Assembly (NCBI GenBank): GCA_027886175.1
Contig: JAJNNQ010000024.1
Coordinates: forward strand, 33,273,001 to 33,337,000
Direction: 5' to 3'
Source: Phylloscopus collybita
Lineage: Eukaryota > Chordata > Aves > Passeriformes > Phylloscopidae
DNA: 64,000 nucleotides
The notes below the pieces were generated by a model. That model had not been told where the DNA came from and did not search any database. It saw only the letters and a program-made list of their open reading frames with translations. Each line of letters starts with the position of its first letter. The first letter of the stretch is position 1. The translations under genes and the position numbers were made by a program. Positions 26,083-39,454 of the stretch are shown piece after piece.

Positions 26083-29000
26083 GTTAGTCTTTTTACTTTT
26101 TTTTTTTTCTTCTGTTCCTGCAATAAAGTTGTAATGGAAGGGGTTCTTACTGTTTTCTTAGAAGTGTTAAGGTGGACAATGCTTTTTCTTAAATTACACT
26201 TTCCTTGGTGATTTCTTTTTGTATCGTGAGACGTATGCAAACTTCACTTGGCGTTTATATAAAGTTTGCTTGGTTGCATTCCAGGCAGGTATGGGGTTAA
26301 GAATGAAATGAGTTATGCAGTTGAAGTGATGTCAGGTCTGCAAGTACATATGGTTAAGTGTTAAAATATCTCAGTGAAGGACTGTTTCATAATCCAACTA
26401 TTTATACAGCGTCAGAGATTTCATACTATGTGCTCTGATTACTAAGTGACATTGGGAGAGCACCTCTGGCTGCATCAGGAGAAAGTGCTGATTGTGCAAC
26501 AGCAGGGTACAAACTGGTAATATGGAAGCTCTGCATTTAAATAATGCATAATTCATATCAGTGCAGTTTATTTAACTGCTTCCTGAAATCAGAAACGGGA
26601 ATGGTTATTTGTGGAATGCATACAAAAATAATACCTCATGAGATCAAATGTAAAAAAAGGGGAAAAAATAGGTGCCTGATTTATTAGAGCCTCCCTTGTC
26701 CGTAATGGCATGTGTGTCCATATCCCTGCCTTTTGCTACCTGATTGTCACCTCGTGCTTCCCAGAGCTGGGACGCTGTCACCTGTGCATCTTCTCTGGAC
26801 CAACGGGAAGGGAGAGGTGAGGGGAGTCAGTCTGAACTTCTTTCTTCTGACTGTTGATGTTTCCTCTTGTCCCCACCGAAGTGACAGGAGTTGTTAGGTC
26901 ACTTGAGGACTGCCCTGCAGGGAGTCCTCCTACTGGCAAGGAGATTGTGTAGCTTGGAGAGGTGAAAGGGATGATTACAGAACTCTTGCTGTTGCTACTG
27001 CCCCCACCACAGAAAAAGTCATCTAGTGAATTACCAAATCCCTTTGAGAGAGAGAGATCACTTCTCTTACCTGCAAACATCCGGGATGTCGTTGATGCCT
27101 TGTCCTAAAGGTTTGGCTGTATTAATGCTATTTAACATAACAGCATCTAGAACACTGTACAGTCACATTTTCAGATGTATTAATGTAAAAATCTTTACTC
27201 ATTATCTTTAGCTGAAATTAGCTAATACCTAAAAGCTGAAAGTCAACGGGGAATTTTGAGAATTAACTTAGCGATTTGAACTACTTTCTAAAAGCAGAAG
27301 CAAGGTGTCAGTGCATTTGAGGACATTATATGTATTTCTGAGTTGCTTGGTGGAAGTGTAGCCAAATATCCTCCTCCCTCTTCTACATGCATAGAAAAAT
27401 CTGCATTCCTGATTCCTAACATTCTTCTCCTGCTTAGCAAAGTCATATAAAATAATACGTGTCACATTGCCTTCCTTTCAGCTAATCCACACCACGAATT
27501 CACTCCCAGTGTCACTGGCCAGCTTCCTATCTTTTTCTAGCAGGAGAGGGCTAAGTGTGCCATGTGAAGGCTGAGTGCTGCAAGTGCCCTTCCGTGCCAT
27601 AAACTTGGGCTTGTTGGCACTCTCTGGTGCAGTCGATCTGCACCTGCCTCTAGGAAACCTCAGGCCTCTTTTGCATCGTGTGCACAACACCCTGTGCTGC
27701 CTGGACATTTTCCTTTGCATTTCTTTTAAACCACAATCTACTTGTCTGCTATAAAAATACAGAGGTATTCAGATCCTGCCATAGCTGAGGCAGTAATGAG
27801 GGGTTTGGTAAGTAGCCACGGACGATGTCTGCTGCACATATCCCATATATCCTGTGGATCTCTTGGCATAGCTCTAGCCATGCCTGTCCCACCTCTGCTT
27901 CTTACACACAGTGGGGAGAGTCACTGACAAATCAGGTGTCACAAATAGTGGCCTCCAGCAGGGTGAGTTCTCTTCTGCAGGCTGTGAAGACAGACAGATG
28001 CATAATTTAGCTGGGCTGGATCATTCTCAGGAAATCTTCTGCACCTCTTTGTTTACTGTTTATAGGTCTGCCATGCACCTTACTCCAGCAAATAACATCA
28101 GGTTATACAATATTATCGAAATTACAAGCTGCTTCTTTAGTTTTTCTTATACTTTTTCACAATTAAAAATATTTGGATTTTTTTTTTTTACATTTAGTCC
28201 TACACAAACCAAATTTTTATAGTGGTATGTACTGTACACAAAAGGTCCAATACTTCACTTTCTTTTTTCTGCTAAATAAAAGGGGGGAAAAAAGAACATT
28301 ATGTCTTTATATATTAAAGGAATAACTCATTATCTAAGGATGCAGACCATATATAAGATGGTAAAGAATATTTTTGTATAATTCCTTTGGGAAAGTACCT
28401 ATGTAGGGGTTAAAAATACACCTTTTGAGGGCTTTTTAATTTACAGGCAGCATTATGGTTAAGTCAGAATCATATGAAATTGATTCTATTTTTCTGAGCC
28501 TAACATATCAAGGTACAAATGACATACATATTTTTAATTCTGAGTTTCTTCCTAATTTTGGCCTTTAATAAAGGCAAGAAGGTACAATTACTTTCTTACA
28601 CACTGTCTGGCATTATTTCCCCTTTAAAAGTTTTATGCATACCCCATCAAAGAGATTACACTTCTTCTGCCATAAAATAATTTGTCTTTTCTGGTACACA
28701 GACTGAGGTGTTAAATAAATAATTTTAAGTAAGATTATAGTGGTGCACCCGGTCTATGGTTGATATTCCAGTAGTTATTAGTAATGAATATTGAAGAAAT
28801 ACAGCAGTTAAAACTCTGTCTAATGCTTAATGTTCATCAACTGCATCCTGAGAGTGAAATTCTGCTTTCAACTGTATGTTTGTGGATATAAAAGCAGAAG
28901 CAGTGGAGTCATAAATAGATTAAGGCAAAGCAAATTATTGTAGCTGGGCTTCCTGGCAACCGTGGACATTGCTAATATGTCAGTGTGCAGAAAAACAGAC

Positions 29001-32000
29001 TGCACAGTAAATCTGACTTCTTCCTGAGAACAAGTGTAAAACCCCAGTAAACTGAGTAGGCAAACAAAGATTAAAATTCTCCTGAACCACAATAATAGTA
29101 AAAGAAATAATAAGGAGAATATAGAAAGAGAAACACAGGAGAATGACAAAAGACCTTACTAAAACTTTGGATAAATGATTGCACAGTCATAGCAAATGAG
29201 GATTACAGCAGCAGGGTATTTGTACAAAGGGTAAGTTCAAAGCTCATACAAGCTTATTTGGGGAGAAGTCAAGAATAAGCAGTAAGGAATTACACAGATG
29301 CAATTATAGAGTATTTTATGGAATAGGTTAATAGATAAAACAGGTATGGGGTGGTAAGTGACTAACAGTACAGGAATACAGGTAATTTAGCGATGAGTAA
29401 TGCTTTTTCGGCAGAACTGCAATGAGAGGAACAACATATGTCAGAATTAAACACACTTAGCTCCAGGTTCATCTGCAGTGTAATTACTGTTTAGTCCCCA
29501 GTGTAACATGTTTGGATCTCGTTATTTAGAAAATGTTTAGGCAACTTCATTTACATCTGAAATCAGAGGCAAGGAAAGATGCTTGGCTTCCTTCTGCAAG
29601 ACAGTGGAGTGGCACTCGCTTTTATTTTCTTTGAAAAACATAAAGAGTTTTCCCACAGCTGTTATACCATGTGAAAATCTTAACATTCTGTACATTGATA
29701 CAATAATATTAGTGTTCTTATATGAAAGTAGAGAGGTCAGCTTAGCAAGAACGCTACTTGACAGTTTTTTCTTTTATCTTGCATTTGTGTTTCATGTGAC
29801 ACAAGACAGAAATGTAATGGCTTAACTTCTGTCTCCTCTAAAATCATGATATGGAAATAGCTTCTAGCTTTATCAATAGAAACATTCAGCATTAGCCAGA
29901 CCTATCTCTTTAAAGAATATTTGCTAGAGAGAGATAAAGGAAGTTATAGCTTACCCTTCACATGTTTTAAAGCCTTTGAAAAAACAGTTAAACTGTTTAC
30001 TATGTCATCAGGTGAATAACTGCAGAAGAGTTTTACTGTTCAGACTGTTTCTGTTAATTCATTTTATTGCAGGGTGCAAATTTCTTTTAGTATGGTGTAT
30101 GTGCATTTGAGTTTAAAGTAAATATTAAGAAAGATGGTTTGATTTCATGCTGTTTACATCTTTTTGCAGGTGGAAATCTCACAGGAGCAATATTTAACCC
30201 AGCACTGGCTTTTTCATTACATGCAGATTGTTTCTATGACAAATTCTTGAGTTACTCACTAGTATATTGGATAGCACCATGCTTAGGTAAGTTCTTTATA
30301 CCTTACGTGTTTGAGAAAGTGTTATTTAGTACATGGTTCATAAATCAAGAAATAAGTGTTCTTTTTTTGAGAGTGCTTGGTTTTTGCATTAAATAAATCC
30401 AGAAAATAGTAAATTATAATGTATGTGTTGAAGTCATTTAGAATCATGGTTTCATTTTGCAAATGCAGGCTGCATATTTTAAACTTTTTTAATGCTCTAT
30501 GTAGAGTGCCTGCAGCACTGTTTTGTGAGCTATAGAGTTATTTGGATTGGGAAGGACCTTTAAAGATTGTGTGATACTTACCTGAAAGTAAATATCAGCC
30601 TGATTAACTTCAAAAGGAGAAACATACTGCTTACCACACAGTGTCTGTCTTATGACAGGTTACAAAAACATGGGGATGATAAATTAAAAACAAACAACAA
30701 CCTCCCCACAGGTATTGGGACAAGTGCCTTTAATATGCTTTCTCAATTACCACATCTATGAGTTTTATCCACATTAGTGTCTAAACTATGCAGTTCCCAT
30801 TCTGTATTTTTCCCCTTGTCACTGTTGGACACAGTCTGCTTTTAGTTCAAGAAAAAAAAGTGTTAGCAACTACATTTTTTCAAACTTAAATTATGGTTTT
30901 AATTTGGAAGCTATTGATTTTGACTTCTAGCTGTGTGCAGATGAAAATGCTCCATGTGAAACTTCACGCTGTTGTTTGTTTACAGTTGGTCCCTACAAAT
31001 CTTGAGCTTTCTGCTTAGGGTATATAAAGAAGCAGTCTGCTAATCCTGAGTTCTTTCATGACTGTTAATCCTATTAGAAGGTACAACAGTGATGAAGGCA
31101 CAACAGGATGTAAAATATACACAGGAAACACTGGAAAGGACTCCTGTTATGACCAAAACTTCCTTTTCTTGAGTTCACGTATGAGCACGTTCTACTTGCC
31201 TTGACTCTCAGTCAGCCAAAAATGATGACGGAAGTTTAAACCTAACTAAAATTCACTTTATTATAATCTAGTTGAATTAGATCTCTAAACAGGATGACTG
31301 AACAATAGAGTAAGCTTGATAACTGTTCAGTGAGTAATTAATGAAGTGTCATAGGCAAAGCTGATCAGCATTGCTCAGGTCCTGACAGACCACATAATAT
31401 TTCTCACAACTCATTCAGTTTTAGCTTTCATTAACTGATTTCAACCTCATAACCATTTAAAGATTTTCCAGGTTGTAAGTATGTGGGATTTAATCTTTTG
31501 GCAAGCAATTTAAAGAAATGGGAGGCATTCTGAAAGCCCACGTTCTACTGACATGCCAAGATGTGTCCTGCAGAACAGCTTTGCAGAAAACCTCCAGGTG
31601 ATTTGTGACATAAGAAAATCAACAGTTGTTGACTGAAATGGACTCATGACTATAGGAACTTAGAATGTGATTAGGGAGCAATGTTACATTTCAATGAAAA
31701 TTCATAAACAGTGGTGTGTCATTAGTTCACCTCTGGAATGTACATACAGAATACATTGAATGCTGTCTATTGATTTATAAGGGAAAGGAACTCCTCCAGA
31801 CTGAGCAGCTGTAAAGATGTGAATACTCAGGACACATCACTTCTTGCACAGTGTCACTACTGTAGCCAACATTTAGTGGCAGATCTCAGGTCTGTGGATC
31901 ACCTGAAGGACCAAATAATCTATTGATGATAAAAATATCTCGTTACAGAACAAGGATATTTCATGGTACATTTAAGAGACCTTATACATCAAGAGTTCTA

Positions 32001-35000
32001 AACAAATGTAGTATCTGAGGTAGAAGTACAGAGGAGTTTGCTGCATTTGAAAACTGAATTGATGAATACAGGAGTGCAGATCTACAAATCTTAACATGAA
32101 GTGATTTTTTCTGACACTTTTTGAAAACAAGAAAGTAGCAGGAGTAGAATTTTTTCTTTCATGATTGGACAAAATGATGAGGCATCTAGGAAAATGACCT
32201 GTTATGATGATAAATTCTTGTGGAAAGAACCTCTAAGCAGAATCGTGAAAGTAGATGATGAGGGAAGATGTATTTTAAATTCAATTGTAAGAATTACTTT
32301 CAGAATCCACGTGTCAGTAGAAATGCTGTTTCAGTCTCCCTAGAAACTGACAGAGTCACAAGGATACGCTAATCTGATGTCTTACTTCTTCGAGCATCAG
32401 CCTCTTAGATGGGCAAATTACTTTGTTCTTACTTTGGGAAATTCTTTCAGTTTTTTGTTTTGCTGTAATAACTACCTCACAGTAGAACCATGGACTAACT
32501 TATCATGAAACTTAAAATTGCTAGTGCAAAGTGCAATATATTCTCATTTATGGCTGTAGCAAAAATCCACGAGGGCAAGGATATGGAGAGCATTCAGTAT
32601 ATAACTGAATCCTGATCTGGCTGTAAGCACATTGTAAACAATGTTCTTAGGAAAGGACGCTTGGAAGAAGAGGAAGATTGATTAGCACTTTCACAAGACA
32701 ATGATGAAATGGAAATTTTCTTTTAGGATAAACAAATCTACTGCTGGTTTATGGTCTTTCAGGAATTTAATCTTGACAATGTAGTTAATTACTCATTTTT
32801 CAAAATGGCCACACTGATGTTCTGGTGAAGGTGATTCTCCAGCAGCATTAAACTCTGAATTCCTGCAATGAACATAGATGCCAGCACGTGTTTATAACTT
32901 AGCACAGGCAGGCCTAAGTTCTGCACTGTGAACTAGAACACCACAGACTCAGTAAGTACCAGTGAAACAAAGATGGTTTCTGTTTTACTGCCAAAGGAAT
33001 TCATGTTAGTTGTCCAGGCATGATTAGTAATGATGGGGACTGAGCTAAGGCTGCTCTTTCAGTACCAGGGAGATGGCAGCTATGAATGGAAGAGTTAGTG
33101 ACAAGATAGTCATGAGGTCAATAAAATGAAATGCTCTTTCCTGGACAGGTGCCAGCTTAGCATATCATAGAGTGTATAGAGTGTGGGGCATTAAAGACCA
33201 TCTAGTTCCAACACCCCTGCTAGGGGCAGAGACACCTTCCACTAGACCAAGATGCTCAAAGCCATCCAGCCTGGCCTAGCCTCCTGCTACGTTTCTAACA
33301 CTATAAAACCAGAATCAACACCCCCTTCTTCAGATCAGTTTTACTGTAAAGACTAATACTATTCCTCAGAAAATAAGTGCCACAACTTAGCATTAGATGT
33401 AAATGGAAGAGGTAAGCAAGGGAGAAGGCAACAGGTGAGACTTTGACCTTTCTGCTCAGAGGAGAGGCTACTCCGAGGCTGCCAGCAAGTTCAGAACACT
33501 TAGCAAAGAAGCAAGAATTCCAAGTCCATGTGCAGTGAAGTGTTCAGTATCTCAAGGACTTGGAAGCAAAGGAGGTTTTCAACAACTGAAAAACAAACTA
33601 CTCCTGTTCCCAGACCCTGGTCCTCATAGGGGCTTTTACCTCCACAGACATCATCTGACAGAGCGAAAACTCTGTCATGAAGTTCCTAGAAACTGTCTAG
33701 GAACTGTTCCTAGAAACTAGTCATTATGTTTAATTCAAATACTAAAGGGCCAGAGAGTGGTAGTGCTGAACTTGACCTACCTACAGAAAAGAATGTGTCC
33801 TGAATATGGCCAATTGGGTTGTAGTCCTCACAAGAGTTCAGGAGGCAGAGGAAGACTGGTTAGGTAAATAGCAGAGCTGTCCAGACTTCGGACTTCAAAA
33901 CAAAATTGTGCTTATTTAGGCAATTGCTAAGTCAGTAGTAATTTCCTTGGAAGCGCCTATAAATGGGAAAAGTTGATTTTTAGAAAAAGCTCATGAGAGC
34001 TCAGTAATATATTCAGATGTGCAGAAGGAATCTGTCACATAGTGTTAGACTGGGAATTTGGACAAAAAGCCCTGCTGGCTAGACAAAGATCTTCCCTACA
34101 ACAAAGGAGAGCATGTAGGAAGTTGAAACTGGCAGGAAAGGAGGAGTGTAAGAGCTTTGCACAGACACTTGGAAACAAAGTCATGGCAATTAGAGCTCAG
34201 CTGGAACTAAGAGCAGGGACATGCGAAGTTACAAATATACTGATCGCCAAAAACGTCCAGAGAAAATGCAGGGTCCATCAATGGATGGGGGAGACAACTA
34301 GTGATGCATGGCATGGAAAAGGCTGAGGTACCACTCAGTCTTCCCAAGCAAAATTTGCTCCCAAACCTCTGTGTAAATCAGTAAGGTTTTGAAAAGGAAG
34401 CAATAAATAGGGAACAATAAATAGGAACAACATACGTGATTGTGAATCCATTGACTCTAGTGGGATTCACCTAGAAATGAAGATAGAGTTGGCCAATGTT
34501 GGAATTGTCCTTCATTTATGAGAAATTACAGCAGTTGGAGGAGGTTCCTGCCAATGGGAAATGTGCTAATACTATGCCTGCTTTTGAGAAGGAGGAGAGA
34601 GAATCCAGGGAGCTATAAGCTAGTTGGTCTCACTTCAGTCAGGGGCAGGATGATGGAGTATCTCATCTTGAAATCCATTTCCAACCATGTAAACCACACA
34701 AAGAAAAACGCAGGAACGGTCAGCACAGACTTAGTGAGGGTAATCCATGCTTGACCAGCTTGGTTGCCTTCTATGATGAATGCATGTGGGAATGAGGAAG
34801 GAGCAGGGACGTAGTAGTGTCTCTTCAGTCCAGTAAGGCTTTTGATACCACCTCCCACAGTGTTCTTGGTTCAAAGTGGGGTCACACAAAAAGACAGATG
34901 GAATAAAGATTGGCTAAACCACTGACCTCAAACTGTCACAATCAATGGGTTGACACCTGGCTGGTGGCCAATACCATGCAGAGTATGCTGGTGTCAGTAC

Positions 35001-37197
35001 TGGGAGTTCATACTCCCAGTATGTTTAACAGTGACCTGAATTGAAGTTTGTTCACAACAGTTTGGTCTCTCTGCAAGGCAAAGCCCATGATTCAGCAGTT
35101 TGGGGTCAGCACTTCTGCAGAAGCATCTCCACAGGCTGCAGAGGTGGGCTGAGACCAACAACATGAGATTCAACAAGACCAAGTGCTGGGTCTTACGCTT
35201 TTGCCACAATGACCCCATGCAGGGCTACAGGCTGCGGTCAGAGTGATTGGAAAGTGGCCCAGCAGCAAAGGACCTGGGGGTGTTGGTTGACAGCAGCTGA
35301 ACATGAGCCAGCCTGTGCCCAGGTGGCCAAGAAGGTCAATGGCACCTGCCCTGCATCAACAATAGTGTGTCCAGCAGGAGCAGGGAAGTGACTGTCCCCC
35401 TGTACTCAGCACTGGTGAGGCCACACCTTGAGTTCTGTGTCCAGTTCTGGGCCCCTCAGTTCAGCAAGGACGTTGAGGTGCTGGAGTGGGTCCAGAGAAG
35501 GGCAACAGAGCTGGTGAAGGGTCTGTAACACAAGTCCTATGAGAATTGGCTGAGGGAGCTGGGGTTGTTTAACCTGGAAAAGAAGAGGCTCAGGGAGGAC
35601 TCTATCACTCTCCACAAACACCTGCAAGGAGGCTACAGCTGGGGTTGGGAAGCTGTCAATCTCTTTTCCCAGGCAACCAGTGATGGGATAAGAAAACACA
35701 GGCATAAGCTGTGCCAGGGGAGGTTTAGCTTGGACATTAGGAAGAATTTCTTCACTGAAAGCATGACTAGATATTGGAAAGAGCTGCCCAGGGAGGTGGT
35801 GGGATCACTGCTCCTGGAGGTGTTTAAGGAAAGACTGGATGTGGCACTCAGTGCCATGGTCTATTGCCATGGTGGTGTTGGGTCATAGGTTGGACTCCAT
35901 GATCTCACAAATTGATTGTGTGATTACTGCCTCCTTCTACTCAATGCTTGTGAGGTGGCATCTGGAACATGGGTGGTTTGGAGTCCTCTAGTTCAAGGGC
36001 AACGTGTCAAAAACCAGAATCCAGCCAGTGGAGGACCCCAAAGATGAGGAAGTGCCTGATCTGAGAGGGGAGGCCTTAGGGAACTGGACATGTTTAGGCT
36101 GCAAAAATAAGATGAAAGCATGTTTTAAGCACAGTCAAGCATTATTTCAAGAGTAGTTACAAGGATAACAGAGATTAATTATTCTTTTTGGCAACAGCAA
36201 GGCCACAAATTAGGGCATGAGAAGTTCAGCTTAGACTCCAGGAAAACATTCAGGAGGAAGGGTGCAGCAAGACTGAAATTAGTTTCCTGGGGAAATGCTA
36301 CAGTCTCCAGCGTAGACACTTTTGGGACTCAGACAGGGAAGGTTTCACTGACCCATCCAGCATAGGCAATGTCCTGCACTGAGTGGCAGACTGGACTAAA
36401 CAGAATCCCTTTCAAGAAGCTTTTTTTGTGATCTAAGAAGTTTCATAAATACAAGCTTATGTGCGGGCAACACCTGCAGGATCCTCCTTGGGCACAAGCA
36501 GGATCCTCTTCGTCCCTGAAAGAATAAACTGGTTTTTTTTCCTGCAGTAAAAAAAAAGTTCATAATAAACTGTATTTGAATGCCCTTTGGATTTATGGGT
36601 CCCTTCCAACTTGAGATAGAAGTTTTTCTTTTTTATGAGAATTGTACACTATCTCTAATGTTACCATTTTTTCAGCTTCAGAATAAACCCTAAATAAGAA
36701 TGATCTTCAAAAAAACACCCACTATCCTATACCCACTTGGCAGCACCTAAAAATGATGTGGTTATCAAAACAGACACAGGTAACAAACTCAGGTGAGAGA
36801 TGGAGGTTAAGTTGCTGGTTCAGTGATTTATACATCCAGCTACAAAGAAAGAAAGGAGCCCTGATCAGGAACAGGAGGGTGCCCATGTTGGATTCACCCA
36901 GCCAAACTCTCTGCCTTTGGCTTGGCTTACACAGCTCAAAACATTAACCATACTAGGAAAACAAGATTATGAACTCACAGGGAGCACTTGCATGGCCTGT
37001 TGAAGCTTTCTTTGCAAAATGTACTAATGCAGTCCCTGCTGTATTGTGTTAGATACTTCAACATAATGTTTATTTTCCATACCAGTACTGTGTCCTTCTT
37101 AAATGCATTTAAATAAAGGTCCTTTCTGTAACTTCTCATTTCAGGTACAATACTTGTGGCTTTTATATGGGATGAAATCTTTCCTCGGATATCTTGA
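25488..37197 (+). CDS. AQP11: Aquaporin-11, three coding exons (introns included in span)
   Basis: Aquaporin-11 is an unorthodox intracellular (ER-associated) channel reported to pass water, glycerol and hydrogen peroxide. The joined exons (25488-26082, 30170-30286, 37145-37197) keep frame and predict 254 aa. The first pore motif is NPC at residues 91-93, the AQP11 signature in place of NPA. The second is a normal NPA at 208-210. Cys219 falls where mouse has Cys227, the residue changed in the mouse kidney-disease allele. Both motifs sit 8 residues earlier than in human because the N-terminus is shorter. The chosen ATG follows a CpG-rich leader and has G at -3 and +4. The C-terminus (ending IFPRIS) is about 9 residues shorter than the human one as I recall it. 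The gene is convergent with CLNS1A. Confidence 0.93.
26083..30169 (+). other. AQP11 intron 1
   Basis: A 4.1-kb intron with a GTTAGT donor and a catctttttgcag acceptor. It is AT-rich, and I recognise no gene, RNA or clear CR1 copy inside. Confidence 0.85.
30170..30286 (+). CDS. AQP11: AQP11 coding exon 2
   Basis: A 117-base exon, phase 1 in and out, preceded by tttttgcag and followed by GTAAGT. It encodes residues 199-237 plus one base. It contains the second pore motif ([13 protein letters not shown] at 208-210), Cys219 and the start of the last membrane span (YWIAPCL). Confidence 0.95.
30528..30574 (-). repeat. Probable CR1 scrap
   Basis: The short block ttggattgggaaggaccttt resembles the reverse complement of the CR1 3' tail. 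It is too short for subfamily assignment. Confidence 0.4.
33155..33287 (-). repeat. CR1 LINE 3' fragment
   Basis: Antisense CR1 tail. The blocks ccatctagttccaacacccc and acaccttccactagaccaag are followed by ctcaaagccatccagcctgg. It is 5'-truncated and lies in AQP11 intron 2. Confidence 0.8.
34040..35930 (+). repeat. Long CR1 LINE copy with degraded reverse transcriptase region
   Basis: About 1.9 kb of sense-strand CR1. The left part carries the block around gagctcagctggaact and ggaaaaggctgaggta. The middle retains a degraded SKAFDT reverse-transcriptase stretch near 34.83 kb. The right part has the full 3' region, including gtgtttaaggaaagactgga and ttggactccatgatctc. Frameshifts and stops make it inactive. 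It lies in AQP11 intron 2 in the same orientation as the gene. Confidence 0.9.
35990..36445 (+). repeat. Probable older CR1-like fragment
   Basis: Directly after the long CR1 comes a more diverged stretch with CR1-like order: ggaactggacatgtttaggc, agttcagcttagactccagg and a trailing ggactaaacagaatcccttt. It reads as a different, older subfamily than the preceding copy. Confidence 0.5.
37145..37197 (+). CDS. AQP11: AQP11 coding exon 3
   Basis: The acceptor ttctcatttcag precedes it. Phase 1 joins G|GT, then [16 protein letters not shown] and TGA at 37195-37197. The first residues line up with the human exon 3 start (GILLMIL). The encoded tail is 17 residues including the split glycine, shorter than the human tail. 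Because the match is short, this exon is less certain than exons 1 and 2. Confidence 0.75.
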
Positions 37198-37854
37198 GAC
37201 ATCAAATCCTGAAATTTGGGAGCACTACATTAAAAAATATTTTCAACGTCCGCAGACATAAAGCTTTCAGAGAACTGTTGACAAACTTCCCGTGCCATCT
37301 TTATGCTGTATTTTCAGATTTCATGTTTGAAATATTTGACTTACCACTTTGTATTCAAATAATAATTTTGTAAATGCATATTGGGATTTTGGGAAAATGT
37401 GCCACCATTTTCTGTTAAGCCATATGAATGTGAAAGACTGTTAAAACACAAACTTTGTCACTTTAGCCAGAAGTGCCATTTGCTGACCTTTATTAGCATG
37501 CAAAACTAATTTTAGAGAAATAAGCCGTCCTTTCAAGGTTTGATTTTATTGGATTTCTTCCCATTGAAGGCAGCTGCAAAAAGGGAGCTGAAGATTTCTC
37601 TTATTGACATCATCATATTCCTACTTGCCATATACCTACCTCTGAGAGGAAGAAAGGCTACACTATTCCCTAGAAGAGCTTCCACAGCTCTGTCCTAGAG
37701 GCACCCTACACCAAAATTCAAAGTCTGTTTGACCAACATTGTTTTAACAATACCTGAATGCAGGTAAGTAACCTGTCACTTCCTTCCAGGAAGGCTCTGT
37801 CCCATCCTGTTCCATTGAGATTGTTGAATGTTTACCTTGGTTGGAAAAAGCAGT

Positions 37855-37860
37855 AATAAA
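37855..37860 (+). promoter_or_regulatory. Candidate AQP11 poly(A) signal 1
   Basis: AATAAA in the context cagtaataaaatac, about 660 bases after the stop codon. Confidence 0.45.
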
Positions 37861-38483
37861 ATACTATAAAATTCTGTAGAAACACATCAAATGATGTTTT
37901 AGGCAAAACCCTCTATTTTTTATCAGTAATTACTGCTGCCTCTTCACACAGACACAGTATATAGGGATGAATCATGCAGTACTCCATTTGTCCTTGATTT
38001 TATGTAGCTCTTAACAACTTCTTTAAAAACAAATGAATCTGCAATGCAGGAGAATTTATAACAGAGATAAAAACTACAGGAAAGCTACATACACAAGCCT
38101 GCTCTTTATAGCCTCAGCTGAGGCAAACACCTGATGGGTACCACCCTCTGAAGCTCTGTTTATAGCACGAGGTTTCTTCTTCTGGCTGCAGCTTCATTTT
38201 TAAACATGCCAAAATCTATTTCTCAAATTTAAAAGTAAATTCAGTTTTTCTTTCTATGGTTACTTAGTTTGAAAGGAGAGATGGTTAACAAACTACAAAG
38301 ATCTCAGTATGTCTCTCGCCTCATCATCCAAGTCACCTTACCAACCATATTTTAAGAGAAAGGCAATCAGATAGGGGGTTTTTCATAGTAAACTGGTGAA
38401 ATCTTTAACAGCTACTATTGTCAGCTGTCTTTTTTGCAAAAGTTTGGGAAGTAAATATTTCCATGTAATTTCTTCCTTGTTGC

Positions 38484-38489
38484 AATAAA
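38484..38489 (+). promoter_or_regulatory. Candidate AQP11 poly(A) signal 2
   Basis: AATAAA in the context ttgcaataaaatct, followed by T-rich sequence. It lies about 1 kb from the CLNS1A poly(A) signal on the other strand. Confidence 0.45.
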
Positions 38490-38510
38490 ATCTTTTCTTA
38501 TTTTTCCAAG

Positions 38511-39454
38511 GTACCTATAAGATTATATTGCAAAATTAAATCAACTGTATGAACATGCTTTACATACAAGAATCCCGTCCATGAGCCTGTATTCAGTTAT
38601 TAATAATTAAAAAAAAATAGCCTGCTAATATGCTGAAGAGAACTAGAACTGCTGGGTTCATTCAGCAGCTCTACTCAGACCCAGTGTGAGTAGATCTAGC
38701 AAAGGAAACTTGTCCCTGATAAAACTCTCCATGGCAAGGACTGCACACCAGCACACTGAGCCTGAAAAGACATGATCCTCTGAAAAAAATTCATCTTTTG
38801 ATACCTTGTTCTGCTTCCACAACAGATCTTTTTGGGGGGTTTTTAAAGTGATCCATACCTCATCAGTTTTTCCCCCACTTTTTCGCCTTATTTCTTATGG
38901 AAACAAGTCTTTAAAAATCTACATGATTTGATGTCTCCTCTGAGCCCATGGAGGCCACAGGATAAAGGTCTCAAAAATAAACCTCAAAGAGCATAAAAAT
39001 AGACAAAGAAAAAAGAAAGCAGATATACAAACCTACAGGCAGCCAAGATTTGTTAAATTAGATTAGAGACCCTACTTCCACATCATTTTTGATGGCCTGC
39101 AAAAGCAAAGTCCATAAAGCAAAGAGGTCAGATCAGATCTGACTTCTCCATGTCTGCCTTCTTTATTTTGGCACATAGTTTAAAAGAAATTAGTACAAAT
39201 CTGGATGATTAACAAGTAGTTGTTATATTCATGAGCACTAGAAGATATTTTTTTTTTTTAAATCACTAGGAATTAGACAAGCCTTAAATTGACTGAATTA
39301 ATGCAAAAGAAAAGAAAAACAACAAAAGTAGCAGAAATAACGAAAAATAAACCTAAGCTAGGAGCTGAAGAATTTAACTGGTTTTGGTAATGCAGGCAAA
39401 AAGGAGTATTTTGCATTTGAGGTAACGAATGTTTATGAAGTCCAGAACACTTAC
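38511..39454. other. Convergent gap between AQP11 and CLNS1A 3' ends
   Basis: Just under 1 kb of AT-rich sequence, including a T-run at about 39249-39260. No gene or repeat is recognised. The two transcription units end toward each other across it. Confidence 0.6.

Larger units (their letters stand above)
30287..37144 (+). other. AQP11 intron 2
   Basis: A 6.9-kb intron, GTAAGT to cttctcatttcag. It contains a CR1 scrap near 30.53 kb, a CR1 fragment at 33.15 kb, a long CR1 at 34.0-35.9 kb and an older CR1-like piece at about 36.0-36.45 kb. The rest is AT-rich and unannotated. Confidence 0.8.
37198..38510 (+). other. AQP11: AQP11 3' UTR (probable)
   Basis: AT-rich DNA after the AQP11 stop, with two AATAAA signals, at 37855-37860 and 38484-38489. 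No other gene or repeat is seen. Either signal could end the transcript, giving a 3' UTR of about 0.7 or 1.3 kb. Confidence 0.6.

Noticed and set aside
35011..35032. Palindrome actgggag...ctcccagt
   Set aside because: It lies within the CR1 copy and is explained by the repeat.
34042..35888. Several 60-110-codon frames in AQP11 intron 2
   Set aside because: They lie inside the long CR1 copy and are fragments of its decayed reading frame.
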